Source of the DNA: Citrobacter sp. Cu233
Lineage (GTDB): Bacteria; Pseudomonadota; Gammaproteobacteria; Enterobacterales; Enterobacteriaceae
Assembly: GCF_030332225.1 (NCBI RefSeq)
Contig: NZ_JAOWIF010000040.1
Coordinates: forward strand, 124,001 to 188,000
Length of the DNA: 64,000 bases
Direction: 5' to 3'
The notes below the pieces were generated by a model that was not told the origin of the DNA, made no database searches, and was given only the letters and a program-made list of their open reading frames with translations. The position numbers were made by a program, and so were the translations under genes. Of this stretch, positions 26,085-34,213 are shown one piece after another (position 1 is the first letter of the stretch; the number at the start of each line of letters is the position of its first letter).

Positions 26085-27560
26085 TTATCTTACTGACTGT
26101 AATTTCGCAGCATATTTCGCAACCGTTGCCTTCGCGCCTTCTGCCAGCAAAGTCAGGTATGCTTCTGTCACCCGCTTTTTAAACCGTTCAATCTGTGGCA
26201 ATTCGTCACCAAAAATAGCGTCAATAGCCAATAGCGCCTGCACACGATCTTCACCTTCGTGACTGTTCTGTACCGCTTTCTGGATCACAGGCAGCAGCGG
26301 ATCGCTAATTTCAATTGCTTGTCCCTGCTCATCCACGCCCCCGACATAGCGCATCCAACCCGCCACACCGAGTGCAAGCAGCTCAAAACCACTACCGTGC
26401 ACAATGTGCCAGCGCACAGAGTCAAGCATACGTTGCGGCAGTTTCTGGCTACCGTCCATGGCAATCTGCCAGGTACGATGGCGCAACGCCGGGTTGCTAT
26501 AGCGATCAATCAGCATGTCGGCGTAATGCTGGAGATCCACCCCTTTCACTTTCAATGTTGGAGCTTGCTCCTGCAGCATCAACGCGCGGGCGGCGACACG
26601 ATAGTTCTCATCCCCCATACAGTCGTTGATGTGTTGATATCCTGCCAGGTAGCCGAGGTAAGCAAGGAAAGAGTGGCTGCCGTTGAGCATGCGCAACTTC
26701 ATCTCTTCAAACGGGATAACATCTGCCACCAGTTCAGCTCCGGCCTTTTCCCACTCTGGACGCCCAGCGACAAAGTTATCTTCAATGACCCACTGACGGA
26801 ACGGTTCGCATGCCACACCAGCCGGATCGCGTACCCCGGTAAGCTGTTCAATTTTGTCCAGCGTATCTGGGGTTACCGCCGGGACAATACGATCAACCAT
26901 TGTTGACGGGAACGTCACATGTTGTTCGATCCATGCAGCCAGCTCAGCATCCACCGCGCGTGCATATGCAGTCACAACATTACGCATCACATGACCGTTT
27001 TCAGGCATGTTGTCACAGGACATCACGGTAAACGCAGCTAAACCTGCGGCTTTACGGCGTGCAAGTGCTTCAACCACCACACCCGGCGCGGTCTTCGGCT
27101 GTTTTGGGTTTTGCAGGTCGGCGGCAATCATCGGGTTATCCAACATCAATTGCCCGGTCGCCGGAGAATGGCAATACCCCTTCTCAGTGATGGTCAGGGA
27201 AACGATCGCCACCTGCGGCTCGCACAGCGCAGCCAGTACAGCTTCCAGACCATCAACCTGCGCATGCAACGCCTTTTTAACCACGCCAACAACTCTTGCT
27301 GTCCAGGCATCCGCAGACATTTCCGCTACGGTATACAGGTTATCTTGCTGTTTCAAATCAGCTATCTGCTGCTCTCCGCCAATCAGGTTTACTTCGCAAT
27401 ATCCCCAGTCACTATGGTGATCTGCTGCCAGAATGTCAGCGTATACCCCCTGGTGTGCGCGGTGGAAAGCACCGAACCCGAGGTGAACAATACGTGGAAC
27501 CAGTTTTGTACGATCGTAGCCAGGAAGTGCAGCCTTTGCCGCTAAGAGCTTGTTTTGCAT
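26085..27560 (-). CDS. ydfI: Mannitol dehydrogenase-family D-hexonate oxidoreductase YdfI
   Basis: The 491-residue protein of the polyol/hexonate long-chain dehydrogenase family shows [14 protein letters not shown] near the N terminus, TITEKGY, and the catalytic [16 protein letters not shown] segment with its lysine. It matches E. coli YdfI ([18 protein letters not shown]). The family interconverts D-mannonate and fructuronate or similar pairs. It lies 165 bases after the transporter ydfJ and is probably the last gene of the rspA-rspB-ydfJ-ydfI unit. Confidence 0.88.
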   Translation of the reverse strand: MQNKLLAAKAALPGYDRTKLVPRIVHLGFGAFHRAHQGVYADILAADHHSDWGYCEVNLIGGEQQIADLKQQDNLYTVAEMSADAWTARVVGVVKKALHAQVDGLEAVLAALCEPQVAIVSLTITEKGYCHSPATGQLMLDNPMIAADLQNPKQPKTAPGVVVEALARRKAAGLAAFTVMSCDNMPENGHVMRNVVTAYARAVDAELAAWIEQHVTFPSTMVDRIVPAVTPDTLDKIEQLTGVRDPAGVACEPFRQWVIEDNFVAGRPEWEKAGAELVADVIPFEEMKLRMLNGSHSFLAYLGYLAGYQHINDCMGDENYRVAARALMLQEQAPTLKVKGVDLQHYADMLIDRYSNPALRHRTWQIAMDGSQKLPQRMLDSVRWHIVHGSGFELLALGVAGWMRYVGGVDEQGQAIEISDPLLPVIQKAVQNSHEGEDRVQALLAIDAIFGDELPQIERFKKRVTEAYLTLLAEGAKATVAKYAAKLQSVR

Positions 27561-27725
27561 TGTATGACCTACTTATCAATGAAATCAGGACTGTCTCAGA
27601 GTAACGCCTGTATGGTTGTATGTTTTGATTTGCATTAAGCTTTCTATGATTGGTATGACATCATCTAAAGCTGTGTAATAGCATGATCAGGCCATCAGTT
27701 CAGGCCTGACCATACCCTGTCCATA

Positions 27726-29105
27726 CTAGCCAGCCTGAGTGGCTCCAGCACGAACCTTCCCGGTTTTGCTCACTTCCGCAGCATCCTCCAGGACACTCAA
27801 ATCACGGTCTTTCACTTCAGGCATTAGCAGTGCTGAAACCAAACCAATGAGCGAGTAAGCCATAACCATCACCAGAATCGGCCACCAGGAATTAGTCATG
27901 TTGCAGAAAATACCGGCCAGAACAGGACCAAAACCAACAGCCACCAATCCACCGGCCTCTTTTGAGATTGCCATTCGGGTGAAGCGATTACGCGCGCCGA
28001 ACATTTCAGCCATGGTAATATTTTCGAGAGCGAACAATCCCAGTACCGCAAAATTATGAATAACAATCAGCGCTGTCATAATGACGCCAGGGCTATATGT
28101 TTTATCTACAACAATCGATAGCATTGGATAAGCAAGAATAATTGCAGATATATTCAGAATGATATATGGCAAACGGCGACCAAATTTATCTGACAACCAC
28201 CCTAACAAAGGTATTGTAATAAACCCAAGCACAGAACTAATCATTAAGGCATCTGTCGGTATTGATTTATCAAACAACAATGTTTGCACCAAATATCCGG
28301 CAAGGAAAGTCTGAATTAAACCTGAGTTACCCGCCTGTCCAAAACGTAAGCCGGTTGCCAACCAGAAAGACTTACTGGTAAACATTGCACCCAGCGTATT
28401 TTCTGTCGGATTATTCAATGCGGGCGCATTCTCCTCATCATTAACTTTCTCAAATACTGGACTTTCTTTGAGGTTCATTCGCAACCAGATGGCAAAAATC
28501 ATAACCACTACACTCGCCAGGAACGGAATTCGCCAACCCCAGGCTAACAATTCCTCACGATCAAGGGCAAAGAACATCACGGCCCAGATTGCAGTAGCAC
28601 TTAATGTGCCACAGTTAGTTCCCATTGCAACAAGAGAGGAAATGATGCCGCGTTTCCCTTTTGGTGCGTACTCTGCGAGCATTGTACCAGCCCCAGAGAT
28701 TTCGGCTCCTGCACCGAGTCCCTGCACAATACGCAGCGTAACCAGCAACACAGGAGCAAAAATTCCGATTTGCGCATATGTCGGTAACACGCCAATTAAT
28801 GTTGTACAGATCCCCATCATAGTTATTGTAATAAACAGTACTTTTTTTCGACCAATGCTATCCCCCATTTTACCGAAAATAAATGCTCCAACTATTCGTG
28901 CAATATACCCTGCCCCGTATGTACCCATTGCCAGAATGAGCGCCATCGCGGCAGATTGTTCCGGGAAAAATATTTCATGAAATACCAGTGCGGCACCCAG
29001 TGAATATAATTGAAAATCCATAAATTCGAGAGCTGTCCCTAACCATCCTGAAATGGCTGCTCTCACCAGATCTTTCGTTGACCTTTCGTGTTTTTCTTGA
29101 TTCAT
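27726..29105 (-). CDS. ydfJ: MFS metabolite/H+ symporter YdfJ, intact
   Basis: The 459-residue protein of the metabolite:H+ symporter type (ProP/ShiA group) has 12 predicted helices. MDFQLYSLGAALVFHEIFFPEQ matches the point where the truncated K-12 YdfJ begins, and here about 29 further residues precede it (MNQEKHERSTKDLVRAAISG). ATG 29105 is chosen over the in-frame 29138 because it starts at the conserved region. It sits between rspB and ydfI and probably imports their substrate. Confidence 0.88.
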   Translation of the reverse strand: MNQEKHERSTKDLVRAAISGWLGTALEFMDFQLYSLGAALVFHEIFFPEQSAAMALILAMGTYGAGYIARIVGAFIFGKMGDSIGRKKVLFITITMMGICTTLIGVLPTYAQIGIFAPVLLVTLRIVQGLGAGAEISGAGTMLAEYAPKGKRGIISSLVAMGTNCGTLSATAIWAVMFFALDREELLAWGWRIPFLASVVVMIFAIWLRMNLKESPVFEKVNDEENAPALNNPTENTLGAMFTSKSFWLATGLRFGQAGNSGLIQTFLAGYLVQTLLFDKSIPTDALMISSVLGFITIPLLGWLSDKFGRRLPYIILNISAIILAYPMLSIVVDKTYSPGVIMTALIVIHNFAVLGLFALENITMAEMFGARNRFTRMAISKEAGGLVAVGFGPVLAGIFCNMTNSWWPILVMVMAYSLIGLVSALLMPEVKDRDLSVLEDAAEVSKTGKVRAGATQAG

Positions 29106-29157
29106 ATTGGCTATCTCTAGAGGTAAGATGCGTACCACTTACTCGCAGTTATTAATA

Positions 29158-30177
29158 TTATTCAGTGAAGGTGAGTAAAACTTTGCAGCAGTGCTGCTGA
29201 TCTTTCTCAAACAATTCAATTGCGTCGGTAACGTGGTGATAGTCAAAAGTATGGGTAATGAGTTTATTGGGGTCGATAAGTCCTTTGACCAACCAATCAA
29301 TAACAACCGGGAATTTATTTGCATTTAATCTTGAAGAATAGATTGAAAGCTCTTTCCCTGTAATACCTTGCTGTACAATCTGGCAAGGCTCGCTGGAGAA
29401 TCCCATTATAACTATTCGCGCAGCCGGTGATGCCAGCGTGATAGCCTCCTGTAAAATGGATGGATGACAAGCCGCATCCACAATAATCGTAGGTTTCAGC
29501 GCCTTCTCAGCAAGAAAATCCTGCAATGATTGCTGCCCATTATTGACTGTCCAGTCAGCACCGCACTGTTTTGCCATCGTCAGACGTTCGTCAATTCTGT
29601 CTGCAATCACTACCGTTTTTACGTTGTAGACATGTTTAAGTGCCTGAACAGTCGTGAGCCCCATCGGGCCAGCCCCGTAAATCAGTGCGATATCGTTCTC
29701 TGTTGGTTTAACTTGTCCGGTCACGTTCGCCGCGATGGTAAAAGGTTCCACCATAACAGCGTGCTCATCTTTCACGGCATCAGGGATTAACCAGGCATTT
29801 TTCGCGGGTACAACGGTGTACTCACTAAAACCGCCATCACGATGAACCCCCAATACCACCAGCGATGTGCAAACGTTTGGTTTACCAATTGAGCAAGGGT
29901 AGCAGTGTCCACAACTGATAACCGGATCAACGGACACACGTTCACCTATACGCGAACGCTCAACCCCTTCACCTACAGCATCAATTACACCAAAGAATTC
30001 ATGGCCAATAACTCGCGGATATTTCGCAAATGGATTATGTCCACGATAAATATGGCTGTCTGAACCGCAAATCCCCGCCAGTTTTACTTTTACCCGGACC
30101 TCTCCTGCTGAAGGTTCTGGTAGCAGTCGCTGTGCGATAACAAGCGTATTCGGTTTTTCAATCACAATACTCTTCAT
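29158..30177 (-). CDS. rspB: Zinc alcohol dehydrogenase RspB
   Basis: The 339-residue medium-chain dehydrogenase has catalytic zinc ligand C37 (GICGSDSH), the GHEFFG motif, the structural zinc cysteines in CGHCYPCSIGKPNVC, and nucleotide motif GAGPMGL. It matches E. coli RspB in the starvation-sensing rspAB operon and is 13 bases downstream of rspA. By context it oxidises a sugar acid such as L-gulonate or L-galactonate; the name reflects an effect on RpoS seen on overexpression. Confidence 0.92.
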   Translation of the reverse strand: MKSIVIEKPNTLVIAQRLLPEPSAGEVRVKVKLAGICGSDSHIYRGHNPFAKYPRVIGHEFFGVIDAVGEGVERSRIGERVSVDPVISCGHCYPCSIGKPNVCTSLVVLGVHRDGGFSEYTVVPAKNAWLIPDAVKDEHAVMVEPFTIAANVTGQVKPTENDIALIYGAGPMGLTTVQALKHVYNVKTVVIADRIDERLTMAKQCGADWTVNNGQQSLQDFLAEKALKPTIIVDAACHPSILQEAITLASPAARIVIMGFSSEPCQIVQQGITGKELSIYSSRLNANKFPVVIDWLVKGLIDPNKLITHTFDYHHVTDAIELFEKDQQHCCKVLLTFTE

Positions 30178-30190
30178 AACAAATCACTCC

Positions 30191-31405
30191 TTACCAGTTC
30201 CACAGCGTGCCATCTTCAAGACGGGCGACCGGCAGATATGCGGGATCGTACGGATATTTCGCGGCAAGTTTTTCGTCAAACTCGATACCGAGCCCGGGTT
30301 TGTCACCTGGGTGCATATAGCCGTTATCAAAGGTCCAGTTATGCGGGAACACTTCCAACATCTGTTCTGAGTACCCCATATATTCCTGCACACCGAAGTT
30401 TGGTACCCACAGATCGAAATGCAGCGCGGCAGCCATGCAAACTGGCGATAAATCGGAAGGTCCATGAGAACCCGTGCGTACCTGATAAAGTGAGGCAAAA
30501 TCAGCAATACGACGCATGCCGGTGATACCGCCAGCGTGGGTAATAGTGGTGCGAATATAGTCAATCAGCTGTTCTTCAATAAGCTGCTTGCAGTCCCAGA
30601 TACTGTTGAAGACTTCCCCTACTGCAATTGGTGTAACCGTATGCTGACGGATCAAGCGGAAACATGCCTGATTTTCAGCCGGGGTAGGATCTTCCATCCA
30701 AAATAAACGGTATTGTTCAATGCTCTTGCCAAAACGGGCCGCTTCAATTGGCGTCAGGCGGTGATGCATGTCATGCAGAAGATGTTCATCAAAACCAAAT
30801 TTGTTGCGCACGGCTTCAAACAATTTCGGTGTGAAATCGAGATATTTCTCCGTCGACCACAGCTGCTCTTCCGGCCACTGGCCTTTGGTCGCAGGTTCGT
30901 AGGCCAGGCCTTTACCTTTAGACATACCGTAGGTGGTCTTCATCCCCGGTACACCACACTGCACACGGATCGCTTTAAACCCCATCTCTTGATGACGCGC
31001 GTAATCCTCCAGCACATCATCAATGGAATGACCCGTTGTGTGACAGTACACCATGACGCCTTCACGCGATGCACCACCCAGCAACTGGTATAACGGCATA
31101 TTCGCCGCTTTCGCTTTGATATCCCACAGGGCCATATCCACCGCGGAAATCGCTGACATCGTTACCGGGCCGCGACGCCAGTAAGCCCCCTTGTAGAAAA
31201 ACTGCCAGATATCTTCAATTCGCTGCGCATCACGCCCAATTAGCTGCGGACACACATGATCTTTCAGGTAGGACGCCACGGATAATTCACGCCCGTTCAG
31301 CGTGGCATCCCCTAATCCGGTGATCCCATCGTCTGTCGTGATTTTCAGCGTGACAAAATTACGTCCTGGACAGGTAACAAAAACTTCAGCCCCGACAATC
31401 TTCAT
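30191..31405 (-). CDS. rspA: RspA, D-mannonate dehydratase-family enolase
   Basis: The 404-residue protein, identical in length to E. coli RspA, belongs to the mannonate dehydratase subgroup of the enolase superfamily. Visible are the metal-site and catalytic segments [31 protein letters not shown] and [10 protein letters not shown]. Subgroup members dehydrate D-mannonate or D-gluconate to 2-keto-3-deoxygluconate with widely varying efficiency. First gene of the operon. Confidence 0.93.
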   Translation of the reverse strand: MKIVGAEVFVTCPGRNFVTLKITTDDGITGLGDATLNGRELSVASYLKDHVCPQLIGRDAQRIEDIWQFFYKGAYWRRGPVTMSAISAVDMALWDIKAKAANMPLYQLLGGASREGVMVYCHTTGHSIDDVLEDYARHQEMGFKAIRVQCGVPGMKTTYGMSKGKGLAYEPATKGQWPEEQLWSTEKYLDFTPKLFEAVRNKFGFDEHLLHDMHHRLTPIEAARFGKSIEQYRLFWMEDPTPAENQACFRLIRQHTVTPIAVGEVFNSIWDCKQLIEEQLIDYIRTTITHAGGITGMRRIADFASLYQVRTGSHGPSDLSPVCMAAALHFDLWVPNFGVQEYMGYSEQMLEVFPHNWTFDNGYMHPGDKPGLGIEFDEKLAAKYPYDPAYLPVARLEDGTLWNW

Positions 31406-31463
31406 TTTTTAATCCTTACATCTCTTCTTGTGATGCAGGAAATTTACCCAACTGAGCTACTAC

Positions 31464-31475
31464 CATACAAGTATG
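31464..31475. promoter_or_regulatory. Candidate RspR operator upstream of rspA
   Basis: CATAC-AA-GTATG is an inverted repeat with 5-base arms about 60 bases before the rspA start, where a core promoter is expected. GntR repressors bind short palindromes of this kind. TGTGATC, a CRP left half-site on the minus strand, lies about 20 bases further upstream (31503-31497). Both roles are inferred. Confidence 0.35.
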
Positions 31476-31512
31476 AAGATCAAAAAAACGCTCACTGATC
31501 ACAAAAAAGGCG

Positions 31513-31839
31513 CTATGCGCGCCCCCATCCAGCCACGATGATCAACATCCCACACAGTGCCACTAACGCGCCGGACCAGTCGTACAGGCTCAGTTTTACG
31601 CCATCTACAATGCGTAACCATAGCAATGCAGTCACCACATAGACGCCACCATACGCGGCATATACCCGCCCGCTCGCCGCCGGATGTAGCGTCAGCAACC
31701 AGACGAACAGAGCTAATGACACCCCAGCGGGAACCAGCAACCAGGCCGTCGCCCCACGCTTAAGCCAGAGCCAGGGTAAAAAGCAGCCAATGATTTCGCA
31801 TAACGCGGTGACGAAAAAAAGTAATGTTGTCTTAAGCAT
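31513..31839 (-). CDS. ynfA: YnfA, small four-helix membrane protein
   Basis: The 108-residue UPF0060/YnfA family protein has four predicted transmembrane helices ([39 protein letters not shown]). Homologues behave as SMR-like multidrug exporters in Shigella. Single gene, divergent from ynfB. Confidence 0.92.
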   Translation of the reverse strand: MLKTTLLFFVTALCEIIGCFLPWLWLKRGATAWLLVPAGVSLALFVWLLTLHPAASGRVYAAYGGVYVVTALLWLRIVDGVKLSLYDWSGALVALCGMLIIVAGWGRA

Positions 31840-31994
31840 TGAAGTTATTCAGTTACCTTCGGTTTAACCATGATACGACAGAATATGTCCAACGTATCCA
31901 TATGCGCCCAGTGGGTATGCCCTGGCGCAGGAATAGTGTAGAATTTAACCCTGTTTTATCGTTTTTTTCCCCTTTCTCATTAAAGGAATTCGCC

Positions 31995-32336
31995 ATGAAA
32001 ATTACACTGACCAAACGCCTGTGCCTGACGGCGATGCTGACTCTGGCGGCGGCTGTGTACACCTCTTCCGCATTTGCTGAAACCAGTAAACTGGTCATAG
32101 AGTCCGGGGACAGTGCGCAAAGTCGTCAACAGGCTGCAATGGAAAAGGAACAATGGAACGATACGCGTCAGTTGCGTCAGAAAGTCAACAAGCGTACAGA
32201 GAAAGAGTGGGACAAAGCCGACGCTGCTTTTGATAGCCGTGATAAATGCGAACAAAGCGCTAACCTGAACGCGTACTGGGAGCCTAACACCCTGCGTTGT
32301 CTCGATCGTCGCACTGGCCGCGTCGTTGCCCCATAA
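31995..32336 (+). CDS. ynfB: YnfB, periplasmic protein (UPF0482)
   Basis: The 113-residue protein has a signal peptide ([20 protein letters not shown]... to FAE, cleavage about residue 28) and a conserved mature part ([30 protein letters not shown]) matching E. coli YnfB. Two cysteines, in DKCEQ and LRCLD, could form a disulfide. The frame is open to 31839, but ATG 31995 with AAAGGAA upstream fits. Function unknown. Confidence 0.9.
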   Translation: MKITLTKRLCLTAMLTLAAAVYTSSAFAETSKLVIESGDSAQSRQQAAMEKEQWNDTRQLRQKVNKRTEKEWDKADAAFDSRDKCEQSANLNAYWEPNTLRCLDRRTGRVVAP

Positions 32337-32373
32337 TCATTGTGCTCACCAGAAGATATTGAAAGGATACGAT

Positions 32374-32934
32374 ATGGCAAGCGCCCTCAGTGTAAAGCTG
32401 CGCCCGCTGGAGCGTGAAGATTTACGTTTCGTCCATCAGCTTGATAACAACGCCAGCGTCATGCGCTACTGGTTTGAAGAACCTTACGAAGCGTTTGTTG
32501 AGCTGTCAGACCTGTATGACAAACACATTCACGACCAAAGTGAACGCCGTTTTGTGGTCGAGTGTGACGGTGAGAAAGCCGGGCTGGTGGAGCTGGTTGA
32601 AATTAACCATGTGCACCGCCGCGCTGAATTTCAGATCATCATTTCCCCGGATTACCAGGGCAAAGGTCTGGCAACGCGCGCGGCAAAGCTGGCGATGGAT
32701 TACGGTTTTACCGTGCTTAATTTATATAAGCTGTATCTGATCGTTGATAAAGAGAACGAAAAAGCAATTCACATCTACCGCAAACTTGGCTTTATGGTGG
32801 AAGGTGAACTGATTCATGAGTTCTTTATTAACGGCCAATACCGTAACACCATTCGCATGTGTATCTTCCAACAGCAATATCTGGCCGATCACAAAACACC
32901 GGGTTCCAACCTGTTACAACCTACCGCTCAGTAA
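32374..32934 (+). CDS. speG: Spermidine N1-acetyltransferase SpeG
   Basis: The 186-residue GNAT acetyltransferase equals E. coli SpeG in length, with the acetyl-CoA loop QGKGLATRA and the C-terminal [15 protein letters not shown] tail. It detoxifies excess spermidine and spermine. ATG 32374 has AAAGGA 6 bases upstream. It follows ynfB by 37 bases. Confidence 0.96.
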   Translation: MASALSVKLRPLEREDLRFVHQLDNNASVMRYWFEEPYEAFVELSDLYDKHIHDQSERRFVVECDGEKAGLVELVEINHVHRRAEFQIIISPDYQGKGLATRAAKLAMDYGFTVLNLYKLYLIVDKENEKAIHIYRKLGFMVEGELIHEFFINGQYRNTIRMCIFQQQYLADHKTPGSNLLQPTAQ

Positions 32935-32940
32935 AAACGG

Positions 32941-33651
32941 TTAGTAGTAATCAATGGTGTTTTCAATCGAATAATGATGTTCAACTGCCGGCTTTACGCT
33001 TTCGTCAACGATAACCAGCTGGCAGTTGACCGGATTAGCATACGAATCATACTCACAGGTTTGTTTGACGTTACCTAAAGGGTGATCGTTCAGCATACTT
33101 ACTGCTGTGTAATCCAGTTTTTTCAATGGATCGCCTGACGGTCTAGCATCAACCTGCAGCGTATTGTCCTTACTGATGGTGGTTTTGCCGAGCGGGTAGC
33201 CTTCCGCGTCATACCGGTACTGCACCTTCATCTCTTTTCCCGTAGCGGACACAACAAAACCGTTATCGTCGGTATCCCACACTACGCCCGCAGAAGGCAG
33301 TTCCGCCAGTTGGCATTTCCCCTGTAAGCGGATCCGTTTTTCCAGCGTTTCGGCGTCCCGATAGAAGTTCGCATCCAGCACTAATGCCATTCCAGTATTA
33401 TTTTCGACATCATGCAATTCCAGCGTATCAAAACAGCCTTCCTGCGACAGCGTACCTGTGACGCGCTTAGTCACTTCGCCTTTGTCATTGAGCAGTGTCT
33501 GACTAAAATCTTTCACCGGGCCACGTAGCGGATCGAAATCAAATTCATTGGAGAAGCTGGCCATTTCCGGCGTAAAGGAAACCAGCCCTTTGGCGTTATC
33601 ACACCCAACCAACACAATACACAGGAAACCTAACAGGGTCTGTTTCTTCAC
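32941..33651 (-). CDS. ynfC: YnfC lipoprotein (UPF0257)
   Basis: Read from a GTG at 33651 the protein has 236 residues, the E. coli YnfC length, beginning VKKQTLLGFLCIVLVGCDN with lipobox LVGC and Asp at +2, which would retain it in the inner membrane. The frame also extends to an ATG at 33687 (MIENYLLIPVKN...), which would put 12 extra residues before the lysines; no good ribosome site supports either, so the choice rests on family length. Function unknown. Confidence 0.85.
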   Translation of the reverse strand: MKKQTLLGFLCIVLVGCDNAKGLVSFTPEMASFSNEFDFDPLRGPVKDFSQTLLNDKGEVTKRVTGTLSQEGCFDTLELHDVENNTGMALVLDANFYRDAETLEKRIRLQGKCQLAELPSAGVVWDTDDNGFVVSATGKEMKVQYRYDAEGYPLGKTTISKDNTLQVDARPSGDPLKKLDYTAVSMLNDHPLGNVKQTCEYDSYANPVNCQLVIVDESVKPAVEHHYSIENTIDYY

Positions 33652-33757
33652 ATTTTTCACCGGGATAAGAAGATAATTCTCAATCATATTAGCAAATACA
33701 GTTATTTACACCAGAAATGCTAATCTTAGTTTATGTCGATCACGAAAGGAGTTGATG

Positions 33758-34063
33758 ATGAAATACATAACAGGAATTACCGCGAGCTTATTACTGGTCG
33801 CTTCCCCGCAGATCCTCGCGGCGCCTGCGTCATGTGAGCGCGTGAAGAGTGATATCGAACAGCGCATTATTAATAATGGTGTCACGGAATCCAGTTTCAC
33901 GCTGAATATTGTTCCTAATGACCAGGCCGATCAGCCTGATTCACTGGTGGTTGGTCATTGTGCCAATGATACACACAAAATCCTCTATACCCGCACTAAC
34001 AGCGGTAACGCTCCCGCGAACAGTAGTCCTTCTCAGGACGGTCATGTGGCTGAGCCGCAATAA
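33758..34063 (+). CDS. ynfD: YnfD, small secreted protein (DUF1161)
   Basis: The 101-residue protein has a signal peptide (MKYITGITASLLLVASPQILA) and a mature domain with two cysteines (ASCERVKSDIEQRI, VVGHCANDTHKI) typical of DUF1161. The tail is serine and proline rich. Of three closely spaced starts, ATG 33758 sits best after AAAGGA and gives the E. coli length. Function unknown. Confidence 0.88.
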   Translation: MKYITGITASLLLVASPQILAAPASCERVKSDIEQRIINNGVTESSFTLNIVPNDQADQPDSLVVGHCANDTHKILYTRTNSGNAPANSSPSQDGHVAEPQ

Positions 34064-34098
34064 ATTTTTACCCTCCGTTCGCGGAGGGTCACTCCTGT

Positions 34099-34112
34099 TT
34101 GATATGCATTAA
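34099..34112 (+). promoter_or_regulatory. FNR site upstream of ynfEFGH-dmsD
   Basis: TTGATATGCATTAA matches TTGAT-N4-ATCAA at 9 of 10 positions. A start point about 41 bases downstream (near 34147) agrees with a weak -10 TAGACT at 34134-34139. E. coli ynfE is FNR-activated. Confidence 0.65.
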
Positions 34113-34119
34113 TAAGATT

Positions 34120-34135
34120 TACCTATAAATAGGTA
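34120..34135 (+). promoter_or_regulatory. Perfect 7-2-7 NarL/NarP site overlapping the ynfE promoter
   Basis: TACCTATAAATAGGTA is two perfect heptamers (consensus TACYYMT) as an inverted repeat with 2-bp spacing, the arrangement preferred by both NarL and NarP. It would cover about -27 to -12 of the FNR-dependent promoter, a position suited to nitrate repression, in line with nitrate repression of this operon in E. coli. Confidence 0.75.
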
Positions 34136-34213
34136 GACTCAACTTCATTGTTAGCAAGCTAGTTATTTCGTTATAAAACAATATATATAACGACAATTGC
34201 AATGGAGTGGGTT

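Noticed and set aside
31996..32340. ynfB start at 31839 (165-residue reading)
   Set aside because: The extension before ATG 31995 hides the signal peptide, which must be N-terminal, and the ribosome site lies at 31982-31987.
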